Source: Polyrhizophydium stewartii (Eukaryota > Chytridiomycota > Chytridiomycetes > Rhizophydiales). From it: a stretch of DNA of 15,529 nucleotides. The notes under the pieces were generated by a model. That model was not told where the DNA came from. It did no database searches and saw only the letters and a program-made list of their open reading frames with translations. How positions within the stretch are numbered: the stretch's first letter is position 1; each line of letters begins with the position of its first letter. A program made the position numbers and the translations under genes. This document shows, in pieces, positions 1 through 8,986 of this stretch. The stretch is taken from contig JADGIZ010000343.1 in NCBI GenBank assembly GCA_027604665.1, positions 1 to 15,529 of the forward strand, given 5' to 3'.

Positions 1-310
1 CGTCGCCCAGCTGTGTCAGGAAGAAGCCGAGCTCGGTCGGCGTGTATGTGAGCTTGCCGTCGATGAGGCGCAGCTTGGTGACGCCCATGTCCTCCTTGAT
101 GAGCGACTCGGCGCGGGTCAGCGCAAGGTGCAGGCCGCCGTAGATGCCCATGACGACCAGGAACACGCGCCGCGTGAACAGCGCCGCGATGCGGTCCGAC
201 AGCCAGCGCTCGCCGGTGGGCCGCGGGCCGCCGCCGCCGCCGCCGCTCGAGTCCTGTCCCGTCGGCATGTCGGAGAGGCCGCGACGGCCGATCCCAGCGC
301 CTGGCCCCAT
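1..310 (-). CDS. Unidentified membrane protein, N-terminal part (runs off left edge)
   Basis: An open frame reads leftward from an ATG at 310 to the window edge without a stop, giving 103 residues. A TGA lies in frame just upstream (314-316), so 310 is the first possible ATG in this exon; a second in-frame ATG at 268 is an alternative. After a Gly-rich, probably disordered start (about residues 1-33) comes a basic stretch and a hydrophobic segment around FLVVMGIYGGLHLAL (about residues 51-65), probably a membrane helix. It is followed by a conserved-looking segment with KLRLIDGKLTYTPTELGFF. Clean amino-acid composition after the Gly tract supports real coding. I do not recognise the family and assign no function. 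It is head-to-head with the DRC5 gene, with start codons about 35-65 bp apart, so the two probably share a promoter. The C-terminal part lies outside the window. Confidence 0.7.
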   Translation of the reverse strand, partial: MGPGAGIGRRGLSDMPTGQDSSGGGGGGPRPTGERWLSDRIAALFTRRVFLVVMGIYGGLHLALTRAESLIKEDMGVTKLRLIDGKLTYTPTELGFFLTQLGD

Positions 311-375
311 CTGTCACGCCCTCAGGAAGCGAGGGCCAAGCCGCCATGGCCAGAGGCTGCCCTTCTGCCGCCGCC
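311..375. promoter_or_regulatory. Very short divergent intergenic region
   Basis: Only 65 bp separate the ATG of the leftward membrane-protein gene (310) from the preferred DRC5 ATG (376), and 35 bp if the DRC5 ATG at 346 is used. Any core promoter must sit here or inside the flanking coding ends. I see no TATA box. The GCCGCC just before the ATG at 376 is a favourable start context and is the reason for preferring that start. Confidence 0.4.
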
Positions 376-2545
376 ATGTCAGATCCCACCGACGAGACAG
401 AGCAGGTCGCGCCGCTGCCCGATGCCGCTGGCTCCTCTGTGGCCCAGCAAAGCTCTACAGCGCAGGCCACCGCCCAGAGTGCCCCCGCTGCGTCCACCAC
501 CACGACGGTGCCGCGCGACGACTCGCGCAAGCAAGTCCCCAACGTGTCGGCGGCCGAGCATTCGGCGCGGATGGCGTCGCCTCCAGATACAGCTGCAGGC
601 ACCACCGCAGATTCTGGCACGTCGGGCCTCAGCAAGAAGGAGCGCATCGCCGCCAACCGCCGCATCATTGCCGAGGATCCCGAGTGGAATCTGGCGCCCA
701 TCGAGCGCCTGAGCGACCTCTGCGTCAGGATGATTGTCGCCAACTTTGAGAGTGCGTGCCTTACCAAGCTCGCCCAGTGGCAGCAGCACCGAATTTGCTG
801 ACCTGGTCCGTACGCATCGCTCGCACACTTCAGAAAAGCCCATTCTCAAGGGCATCCCCGACAAGTATCGCGACCGCATCATCGCCGCGGTTTCCATCGA
901 CATCCCTCTCCACATCGCCGCGCCACTGATCCCAGACGAGTCGTACTGGCAGCGCCGCTCCAAGACACGCTTCAAGCTCGCAAACGTCCAGGAGCACGGC
1001 GGGTCGTGGAAACGGCTATTCTTTGAGTTGTATCTTCGGGATCGCATCGAGACGTTCGTCCCCAGACGCGACCCGTCAACAACAGTTCTCGCAGCCGCCG
1101 TCGCGGCCGCCGCTGCATCGGGCTCACCCGAGATGCCGCTCTCGGACAACGACCCCATGAAGCAGCTCCTGTCAGAGATCAAGCTCGGCGAGCCGTTCGT
1201 GAATCGCATCCACCTGCGCCAGCTCAAGCCATCCGAGGTTCTCCACGATGCAAGCGCTGGGGCTGGTGCAAGTACCGCGGCTGCTGGCGCAGGTGCTGCA
1301 GCCTCGATGGCTTCTGGCCAGAACGCAGCAGCAGCGGCTGGAGCCGGCGACTCGGACCCGTTCAAAGAGACCCAAAAGGAGCTGCTATCCAAGGCAAACG
1401 ACACGCATCCGGACCATGTCGACCTGTCGCTCGTTCTTGACCAGCTCGTGAATCTCAAGGACTTCAACGTTTACTACGGGTGAGCGTGCGTATGGCGGCG
1501 CGTCTCGAACAGACTCCGTGAGTGTGCGTACTGACAAGCAGCTGCCAGCGTCAAGGACTGCGGCATCAACTTCTCGTGGACGTACTTTGGCATGACTCTA
1601 AACGACAGCCTGCGGCTCAGCGCGGCGCTCAGGCGTTCGCAGCTTCAGCGGCTGGTCGTGCAGGCAAGTGCGATCGAGGACGACCGCTGCAGGCTGATCT
1701 GCAGCGCGCTGCTTTCCAACACAAGCCTGGTTTCGCTGGGTAGGCGGTCCGCCAACGAATCTCCCACGAGACGCACACCGAGACTCACCTGTGCAGGAAC
1801 GCAGATCTGTCCCATAACAAGATTGGCGATAGCGGCGCGCGCGGGCTCGCCAAAGTGCTCGCTGCGCCGACAACGGCACTCCGCCACCTGCGCCTGTCGA
1901 ACAACAAGATCGGGCAAGCAGGAGCGCAGAACATTGGCAAGGCGCTCGGCGTCAACAAGTCGCTAGTCTCTCTGGACCTGCGACTCAATCATCTGGGTGA
2001 CGGCGGCGGCCACGCCATGTGCGCAGCGCTCGCGCGAAACAAGCATTTGCAAGAGATTGATCTCTCGGGCAACGGCCTTGGAGCCAAGTTTGTGACGGCA
2101 TTGTGTGCGCTGCTGCGGCGAAACGGCCCGTCGCTTGTCTCGCTCGACGTGAGCTGCAACAAGCTGGGCAACCACGGCCACACCGTCGCGCTCGAAGGAG
2201 CCGCCGGCGCGGCCATCCTCGCCAACGCCTCCGCGACCGCTGCTGCTGCTGCTGCCGCGGCTGCCGGCTCGCCCATGCCGCCAAAAGAGGTTGGCCTCTT
2301 TGGCGCAACCCACGGCAACATCGACGGCGATCTTGCAGGCAAGATGATTTTCGAGGCCATCAGCCAGAACAAGGTCGGTGCATCCGCAAGACGCACCGCC
2401 TCACGGATCTTTCTTGCCGACACCGGTGCTGACCTCCGCCCCCTTTTCGCAGTACGTCACCAAGCTGGACCTGCGCATGACCGATCTCTCGCCAGAGTTC
2501 CTGGTTGCGATCCAGGGAATCATCAACGAAAACGGGCTCATCTGA
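376..2545 (+). CDS. DRC5: Dynein regulatory complex subunit 5 (DRC5/TCTE1), LRR protein
   Basis: Axonemal leucine-rich-repeat subunit of the nexin-dynein regulatory complex, which links outer doublets in motile flagella. Five exons: 376-751, 834-1479, 1549-1739, 1805-2373 and 2453-2545; introns 82, 69, 65 and 79 nt; 624 residues, or 634 from the upstream ATG at 346. The N-terminal region typical of TCTE1 is present: AEDPEWNLAPIERLSDLC (about 99-116), then KPILKGIPDKYRDRI, the SYWQRR motif and HGGSWKRLFFE. After the junction at YYG/VKDCGINF come leucine-rich repeats of the LxxLxLSxNxIG type (about 380-525), with a last repeat KLDLRMTDL near the end. The protein is longer than the roughly 500-residue animal form because of three Ala-rich insertions (about 209-222, 265-300 and 536-560). 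The fourth intron needs a weak donor, GTCGGT at 2374. Product identity is firm; exact insertion borders and start are less so. Confidence 0.87.
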
Positions 2546-2594
2546 ACGGGCCTTGGGCTGCACCGACCGCTCGCGCGCAGCCAAACACACTCGT

Positions 2595-5254
2595 TTACTT
2601 TTTGCCAAGCGCCTCCAGCTGCTCAATGAACGCTTTGGCCGTCAGCAGCTCTGTGGAGCCGTACACAATACGCTTCTTGACGAGATTGGGACGCTGCGTG
2701 CGGATCATCTGCGTGTCAGAGGCAGTCTCGTCGCGCAAGGCCGCCGCGTGCAATATCATGCGCTCACCTGCGCGTAGTCGAGCAGGTTCTGGTACTCGAG
2801 GTAGTTGCCTCCGCCAACGACAAACACGATGGCGTCCTGGAACGTCACGCGTCCCTTGGGTGGCTGGCGGCCCGCAGCGCCAAGTCGGGCGGCCTTGGGG
2901 TCGAGATACAAAAAGTCGTCCGTGAGACTGCTCGCCGCACCCTCCATGATGGCATCAACCGTGCGCGTCACGACAAGCTCCTTGCGCGTTGGCAGCAAGT
3001 TCTTGACGCCCGAGATCAGCGAGCCAATCTGGCCCGATACAGCCGAGCTTTGCAGGGTGTCCGTCAACTGCATAGATCAAGAGCTCGGGTCAGCGCCTGT
3101 TTAAAGGATAGCGGCGTGTCCAGGAATGCGCACGGCACCTTGCTGAAATTGGACGTGAACGTGCCAAAGAGATCGCTGCTGCCAGACTGCTGCGGGGCAG
3201 GCGCATTGACCACGGCCGTCATCCGCGAGTACATGCGCACCTGCTTGGCGTAGTTGATGGCGTCTGTGCTGCACTCTGCCTGTGCAAGCGCCGACTCGTA
3301 CTCGGCAAGATCCTCCTTGGAGATCTCCTCGACGGAAAAGTAGTAGATCAGGAACAGGCGGATCTTGTCCTGAGCGCTCTTCTTTGGGTCGCGGATGGCT
3401 TCGAGGATCGTACTCTTGTTCTGAAGCAGAGAAAGCCAGTCAGCATGGAGCACGCGATTCAGAGTGGCGAGCCATACTTGCACAAGCTCACCAGCTTGCC
3501 AATCGACTCCTCCATAGAGAAGAAGGCGTCGAGCTGGCGCTCGCGGAGCTCCTTGAACAGGCAGGTCGCAATGTTCATGTGCATATCCAGCGTCTTCTTG
3601 CGAAGCGTGAGCTCCGGAAGCTGCTTGATGGCGGACGAGAGGTTCCTGGCGCTTGACGAGTACTCACTGGAGCAGAAAGACGGGTCAGCGTATCCCAAGC
3701 AGCAGTGCCGCAAGCAGCGACACTCACTTGGGATCGACTTCCTCGAGCGAGCTGACGCCGCACGCACGCGTGACCTGGTCGACTTCCTCCTTGTACTTGT
3801 TGATCTCGGCGTCGACATCCTCTGTGACGCTCGCGGCTCAGCAACAGCAGAGGCAACGACCAAAACAGCACTCCACAATCTTACCAGCGACTTGCGGGAA
3901 GGGATTCCCGGCATTCCTGCTCCAGAAAAAGTCCGAGACATCGACATCGTAGTTCTTGCGCACTTGGCGTCCGCGTTCATCAACCTGTGCAAAGAATCGT
4001 CAGCAGGGCGGCTCGAGGTGGTTCTCAAGCACTGAATGATGCGGGCTAACCATGACCGAGACGCGGTTGAGCTTCATGTCGAGGATGTCGTGAACGAGCG
4101 TCGAGTACGTCCAAGTGTGGCTCAGCGGCGTAGTGAGATCAACGTTGCGGTCGAGGAGAACAAGCACAGGGCGAGAGAGCTGCACTCCTTCGCTGAAGAG
4201 GCTCGAGCGGCTGTTGAGGACATGGTCGCGCAGCTTGCTCTCGAGCTTGAGCGCAACGGCCTCTGCGCTGTTTCCGCGCGGGCAGCGGATGATGGGCACG
4301 GTGCCAAGCGCAACAAGGACCGAGAAAAGCGAGGCCGCGATCTTGCTCGTTAGGTCCTCGATCTGCTGCTCGGTCGTCGAAGGGCTGTTGAGCAGCTGGT
4401 ACGAGTTGCTGAGCTGCATCGAGAACAGATTGTGGTCGAGCGAGACGAAATTGAGATACTGGTCGCAGATCTGTGCAATCAGGCCGGCCGAGTCTGACGA
4501 AACGGCCGCGGCCGCCAGGTCCTCCAGCAGCGGGCGCGGAAGCGCCGAGGAGAAGTTGATGCTGAACGAGTCGTAAAGCTGGCGCGACAGGTCCTGCAGT
4601 GACGGTAGAGCGAGGCTGGTGTGTCAGCGGTGCGGCAGCCCCAGCCACCCAGGGGCCGAACCCACGTTGGCGATGCGCTTGATGTTGTCCGCGGTGGGCT
4701 CGACAAAGTAGATGGCCGGGACGTCGGGGATTGGGTCGCGCTCGCTGTAGATGGACCTGCACATCCGGTGGGCGTCAGAGCGGGAAGGGAGATGGCTGCG
4801 CTTCCCGGCACGTTTGGAGGGCGGGAAGGCGCACATGTGGACCGTGATGCCCCGCTCGCGCAGGTCGCTGACGTGCAGCAGCGGCGAGATGATATCCTGG
4901 CAGAACTTGTCGTATATGAGGACCTTCCACACGGGGTCGTTGGCGACAGGGATGGCGCTGCTGGCGCCGGCCACAAACGGCGCAGCGCCAATCCCGCCGA
5001 GCCCGCCGCCGCTGGATGCGGGCTCGGCGTTGAGGTTGAGCATGGTGAAGAGCGCCGCTGAGGTGGGGTTGGCGGCGGCAGGTGAGGCGTGGGGCGTTGG
5101 GTGCGGCTGTCAGCGGGCACGCTGCGCGGGGCGTGCACTGCGCCTAAGCACATGCGCAGGCGGGTGCCGGTGCATGCGCAGGCGCGCCGGCGGCAGGTGC
5201 GGGAGCACGGCCTGGCGCACCCTGCTGCGCCGAGCGCAGTGTCGTCGTAGTCAT
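2595..5254 (-). CDS. SLY1: SLY1 family Sec1/Munc18 vesicle-fusion protein
   Basis: SM protein that binds the Sed5/syntaxin-5 SNARE and promotes ER-Golgi vesicle fusion (human SCFD1, yeast Sly1). Ten exons on the minus strand: 5254-5221, 5057-4835, 4756-4666, 4593-4051, 3984-3885, 3821-3728, 3666-3492, 3420-3139, 3067-2768 and 2708-2595; 651 residues, close to the family's usual 640-670. Landmarks: MLNLN (start of the fold), VWKVLIYDKFCQDIISPLL, RDPIPDVPAIYFVEPT (about 92-107), LLDRNVDLTTPLSHTWTYS (about 262-280), LPELTLRKKTLDMHMNIAT, DKIRLFLIYYFSVEE and VFVVGGGNYLEYQNLLDY (about 595-612). The first exon codes only MTTTTLRSAQQ, joined over a 163-nt intron to AALFTMLNLN. This rebuilds the conserved short helix before the core; without it the gene would begin at 5043. 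All ten exons join in phase. It ends 49 bp from the DRC5 stop codon, tail-to-tail. Confidence 0.93.
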
Positions 5255-5504
5255 CTGGAGCGAACTCGAGATTTCGGCGGCTTCTCCGGCGTGTCGCCTC
5301 GAGCGCAGCCAGCGCATCTCACGCACTTGATGCATTGCTCTCGCAGCAACGCAGCGCAGCAGAGCGGGAATGCTGTCTCCAGCGTCGCCTGCCCTCACCG
5401 CACACACACAGAGGAGCGCAGCAGCCCCGCATGGGTCAGTCGGGCGAGCGTGCGCCAGCCACAACAAAGCCTTGGGAATGCCATAGCTTATGTTCATTCG
5501 CCGA
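5255..5504. other. Intergenic: SLY1 upstream region and GT34 3' region
   Basis: This 250-bp stretch must hold the SLY1 promoter and 5' UTR and the 3' end of the glycosyltransferase gene, both on the minus strand. No coding frame with family-like features is visible. It contains a CA-rich run near 5399-5410 and no clear TATA box or repeat. Confidence 0.4.
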
Positions 5505-6579
5505 TTACAGGCCATTGAGCTCGGCCGCCTCCTTGATCTTCTGCTTGATCATTTCGGGGAAGCCTTCACTATGGCTGAGGCTCGGATAGTGAATCACAAA
5601 GTCGCCGGGCTGCCAGTTGCTCGACTCGCGATTGCAGATGATCGGAGGATACGCATTGATGGCGCGCTGTTCAACAACCTTGACGTGCCGACGCACTTCT
5701 TCGTCCTCGTTGTGCAAGTTCACAAATGCTGCATTCTCCCACCACGCACGAGGCTCGTCAAACTCACGCTCCCAAACTGCATCGAGTTGTGTTAATCGGC
5801 GCTGCCAGCAAGATCCCGTCGGCATGTGCAAGAGTGAACTCACTGCGCTGCAGGAACTGGAGCGACCACTCGGACGCCTTGAAGAAGATGCTGCCGGTGT
5901 TGAGCACGTTGCAGTCTGGGGACACAATGACATCGAAGCGGTCGTCGAGCAGCTTGTGCGCCTCGATCGAGAAGTTGGTGATGACTGCGTCCATGTCGAT
6001 GGACCACAACCACTTGTGGTGGCCCATGCGCATGTGCGTCTGCAGCGCCTTCACTTTTGTCCACGCCGCGGGGCGAGATGTGTTCAGGAGGCCGTTCTCG
6101 AGCAGGAAGCCGTAACCGTGCCGGCGGGCGTATTGGTACTTGTTCTCGACGCTCTGCGGCCCCCAGAGCGGGTAGCCCGGCGGTGCATTGACGACGAGCA
6201 GGGCGAGCGTGTCGTAGTTGGCGGCTCTCTGGGTGGCTGCCTCAGCCTTGCGCTCTGCCGCCGCGACGGCCGCTTGCAGCTCGGCGACCTGGCCCCGCAG
6301 ACTCTCGGCCAGCGCCTCTTGTCGGCGCAGAGCGAGCTCGTTGATGAGACGCAGTTGTCTCGGGCCGGCGCCTTCGTCTCGGGGCAGCAGGCCGACAAAC
6401 AGCACCGCCGGCACGACGATGACGAGCACGGCCGTGGCCAGCACCAACAGGCGGCGCCGACTGCCAGTGCTTTCGGCGTGCTTGGCGGCCTCGGTCATGG
6501 AGAACGACGGTGCTGTGCCGCCGTGCCGTGGTCGCCGGCCCTTCCTGAGGAAGCGGAGCTTTGCACCAGATTGCGCCAT
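5505..6579 (-). CDS. GT34 (GMA12/MNN10-type) Golgi glycosyltransferase, type II membrane protein
   Basis: Predicted galactosyl- or mannosyltransferase acting in the Golgi lumen on N-glycans or wall galactomannan. Two exons: 6579-5844 and 5776-5505, with a 67-nt intron (GTGAGT..TGCAG, branch GATTAAC); 335 residues. The layout is that of a type II enzyme: a basic cytosolic tail (1-43), one membrane helix with LLVLATAVLVIVVPAVLFVG (about 44-63), and an Ala/Glu-rich coiled-coil stem (about 72-118). The catalytic domain begins at NYDTLALLVVN. Family marks are NKYQYARRHGY, WTKVKALQTHM and WLWSIDMDAVITNF, with the metal-binding DxD at 195-197, then VIVSPDCNVLNTGSIFF and, across the splice, QRIWEREFDEPRAWWEN. 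The C-terminus has GDFVIHYPSLSHSE, matching the family's late FxxHxxG-like region. Family membership is firm; the donor sugar cannot be read from the sequence. A decayed copy of its anchor/stem lies just upstream. Confidence 0.9.
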
Positions 6580-6599
6580 TACTTGAGCCTCGTGGTTAC

Positions 6600-6840
6600 G
6601 GCACGAGCGCCATTACGCAAGTCCGCGTTATGCCGAAGCACAGCGCTGCGTTGCTCCTCGCCTCGGCAGCGGCCCGGCTCAGCAGCCTGTCGGCCAATGC
6701 CGCATCTCGGCGCAAAGAGGTGTCGTCGATAAGTTGCAGTTGTCTCGGATTGGCCGTCTTCTCGACGGCGCCAAGTGCAACCGTGACCAAGACCAGCGGG
6801 CCGCCCCGATTACCGGCGCCTTTGGTGTGCAGTGTGATTG
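6600..6840 (-). pseudogene. Decayed partial copy of the GT34 anchor/stem region
   Basis: On the minus strand this stretch translates to pieces matching the N-terminal part of the adjacent GT34 protein in the same order: LVLVTVALG against LLVLATAVL in the membrane anchor, then PRQLQLIDDTSLRRDAALAD against PRQLRLINELALRRQEALAE in the stem. In DNA, 6676-6748 aligns without gaps to 6291-6363, with 55 of 73 bases identical by my count. The anchor is shortened and interrupted by charged residues (AVEKTANP), and the frame ends near 6596 with no catalytic domain. It therefore looks like a remnant of a tandem duplication, in the same orientation and upstream of the intact gene. The borders are approximate. 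Confidence 0.65.
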
Positions 6841-6874
6841 CTCCTGTGAGAATTGGGGTCGGCGCGGGTGGCTT

Positions 6875-6901
6875 AGTTCCCGATTTCCCAACTCGGGAAC
6901 T
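6875..6901. repeat. Perfect 9-bp inverted repeat (hairpin)
   Basis: AGTTCCCGA at 6875-6883 is repeated as its exact reverse complement TCGGGAACT at 6893-6901, leaving a 9-base loop, TTTCCCAAC. It could form a stem-loop in RNA or act as a palindromic protein-binding site. It lies about 295 bp upstream of the GT34 start codon and 255 bp beyond the PP2C stop codon. Function is unknown. Confidence 0.75.
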
Positions 6902-7154
6902 GATGATCTGCCAGACGGACAGCAAATGTCTACACGACATGGAGGCTCTGTATTTGGCCGTCTCGGACAGTGAGACGGCGACAACGTGGAAGAGGTCGTG
7001 CCGACGGATCGGCCGAGAATAAAAGAGGTCAGGAGTGGGCAGAGTCAGGTGAAGCGCGACGTTGAGAGGAGGCAAAGCGTTGGCAGAGCAGGGGAGAAGG
7101 CAAAGATCCGATGCGGCATCGCCGCACAGCTGGCTTGGGCGAGCACGAAACAAG

Positions 7155-8596
7155 TTAGGGGCTGCTTGTGTGGGCGAGTTTGACGACTATCGTTGTTGTG
7201 TTGTCGTCGAGCTTCAGGGCGTGCAGCCGCTCAAGACCGGCGGCGGTCAGGGCGACGGCGGCCTGTTGGGCATCGCTGTGCGCTGCGATAATGTCGGTAG
7301 CATTCTTGACGGACAGGGCGTCCCAAAGGCCGTCGGTGGCAAGCACAAGGAACTTGTCATGCGGTGTGAGCGAAATGGTCGTGACCTCCGGCTCATGCAG
7401 CACGCCGAGCTTTGTGGCGACCGAGTCGCCGAGCGAGCGCGTGACGACGATGCCAGGGTACGGCAGCGAGCCCTTGAAGATCCTGAGGGGGCCGTCGAGG
7501 ACATCGCCGTTCTGCAGCTGCTCGACGCGCGCGCCGGTTCCCTTGACGCGCGCGTACTCGTCGTCGAGATCGCAGGTGTGGTCGCTGCGTTGGAAAGAGA
7601 GCCGCATGGCGCTTTAGTACGCAGCTCGACAGCGAACCCGCTCGGACATCAAGCGACGGCGTCTCACCGGGTGACCTGGAGGCCCGAGTAGACACCGTTT
7701 TCCTCGCTCACGACGACCAGACGACTGTCGCCAACATGGGAGACGTGCAGCTTGTCGCCAACCAGGAGTACGATCACGGCGGTTGTGCCCGACATGTACG
7801 CATCTATGCTCGAGTCGTCGAGCAGCTCCTCGTGGATCTGGTTGTAAATATCTTTGAAGGCCTGTGCGGGATCAGCGAGTAGCTTGTTCTTCTGGGCCAC
7901 GACGGTGGCCAGCGTGTGCTTTTTGACGGCTGCAGCGGCCTTGTGACCCTCGGAGCCTGCGAACGCCCGGGCCGAAGCGCGAAGTTGTGTTTTGACGCTT
8001 GTCAGCATCGTGAGTCGGATTGGTGTGGCCGACACACTCAGGAGCCACTCCCCGCAGGCCATCGGTTCCGCGCGGGCCGCATCATCCCGGCTGGGGGTAG
8101 TGGTGGCCGCGGGTGCGTCGGGGGAGCAGGTGCGCCGGGCCCCGTCGGCTGCACTGCCGGCACGCCCGCCCCCGGCCCCCAGCCGCGCGGCCTCGGCCAC
8201 CGCCACCGCCGAGGCGCGAGCCGGCGGCTCAGGCGTCGGGCACGAGTGGCGTGGCGCATCGGCCCACCGCACCACGCCGGGGGGGGGTGCTAGCGGGCCG
8301 CCGCGCACTCAAGTGAGTGCGCTTCTGATCCGGCGCCGTGCGCCGCGCCGCACCGGCAAGACGCATGCCTCTACGGCCGTCCCGGCGCTGTGGCCGCCGC
8401 ACCACGAGCGCCCGAGAGAGGCCCACGCACCGTGGCCGTCGAAAACGGCGAAGAGATGGGCCGGCGTCCCGCATGGGGCCGTGAAGGCGTCGAGCTTCAC
8501 GAGCAGCTCGTCCTGCTGCCGCTCACGACCGCCGAGCTCGGACGTGCTGCCAACCTGCAGGCCGCCGCTGTTCGAGATATGCGGAGCCGTGCCCAT
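7155..8596 (-). CDS. PP2C-type (PPM) protein serine/threonine phosphatase
   Basis: Metal-dependent phosphatase removing phosphate from Ser/Thr residues. Three exons: 8596-8431, 7956-7668 and 7584-7155; 294 residues, about the size of a bare PP2C catalytic domain. Motifs in order: GSTSELGGRERQQDE (metal-site Asp29), LFAVFDGHG (48-56, Asp53), SGTTAVIVLL (111-120), VSHVGDSRLVVV (127-138), PGIVVTRSLGD (195-205), VLATDGLWD (232-240, Asp236) and DDNTTTIVV (278-286, Asp279). All the usual metal-binding aspartates are therefore present; the common Glu-Asp pair near the start is Gln-Asp here. The frame continues upstream of the ATG at 8596 through GTG/TTG codons only, so a further 5' exon cannot be excluded. 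The first intron, 474 nt, is far longer than any other in the window. No targeting signal or extra domain is visible. Substrate unknown. Confidence 0.88.
7957..8430 (-). other. Unusually long (474-nt) intron of the PP2C gene
   Basis: Donor GTGCGT (8430-8425) splits the Gly codon of FDGHG and acceptor TTCGCAG (7963-7957) restores it, giving FDGHGSEGHKAAAAV, the expected PP2C sequence. A GCTGAC branch site lies shortly before the acceptor. The inside is very GC-rich, includes a run of nine G at 8279-8287 on the plus strand, and has no PP2C-like coding segment. A small skipped exon cannot be ruled out. Confidence 0.65.
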
Positions 8597-8986
8597 TTGC
8601 TCCACAGGGGGCAAGTTGGCGACGGAGACTTTTGCCGCCCAGCATCACGACCACAGCCGCGGCCATCACACTGGCCCCGACCGCGCATGGGCGTGAGTCG
8701 GTGCTTCGCACGTGCCCTCTTTGGAGATTGCATGCCGCAAGCATCATGTCCATCCCATCGCACTCTGCTGTGCCAGTGGCCGCCAGATCTCGAGCGAATC
8801 AAGTCGCACTGCGCAGGGCGATCTTATGTATGGCTCATCTGAGCCCAGGCACTCGCGCAACAGTCGGCATCCCACCGTGTTTGAGCAGTCGGCGCCCATT
8901 GCCATGCCTCTTGCCGGCCTGCACCCTGGCTGAATCTTTGAGGGTGACATTCGGAGTGACTTTTTTTTTCCCCCAGCGCGATCACA
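8597..8986. promoter_or_regulatory. Divergent region between PP2C and TOM70
   Basis: This 390-bp stretch lies between the two start codons and must hold both promoters. Near TOM70 the spaced element GTGACATTCGGAGTGAC (8944-8960) leads into nine T, five C and AG (8961-8976), ten bases before the TOM70 ATG. This looks like a branch site, polypyrimidine tract and splice acceptor, so TOM70 may have an intron in its 5' leader. I see no other gene or repeat here. Confidence 0.45.

Larger units (their letters stand above)
6580..7154. other. Intergenic: GT34 promoter side, gene remnant and hairpin
   Basis: This 575-bp stretch separates the GT34 start codon from the PP2C stop codon. It contains the GT34 stem remnant (about 6600-6840) and a perfect inverted repeat (6875-6901). 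The rest, roughly 6905-7154, shows no convincing coding frame. A longer leftward open frame (about 6596-7153) exists, but it has no family features outside the remnant and opens without an ATG. Confidence 0.5.

Noticed and set aside
379..1467. Long leftward open frame of 362 codons over the DRC5 5' exons
   Set aside because: It is the complement of conserved DRC5 coding DNA in GC-rich sequence, has a low-complexity product, and contains no family motif.
2374..2925. Extension of the DRC5 frame past 2373 to a stop near 2925
   Set aside because: The protein loses LRR character at 2374, while splicing to 2453 restores a final repeat and a natural stop. The extension would also overlap the SLY1 terminal exons.
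6596..7153. Leftward 185-codon open frame as a separate gene
   Set aside because: It has no ATG at its 5' end, and its only recognisable part is the GT34 anchor/stem remnant; it is better described as a pseudogene fragment in intergenic DNA.
8038..8308. Ala/Pro/Arg-rich open frames inside the long PP2C intron, on both strands
   Set aside because: Low-complexity products with no PP2C similarity; joining across the interval gives a perfect FDGHG region.
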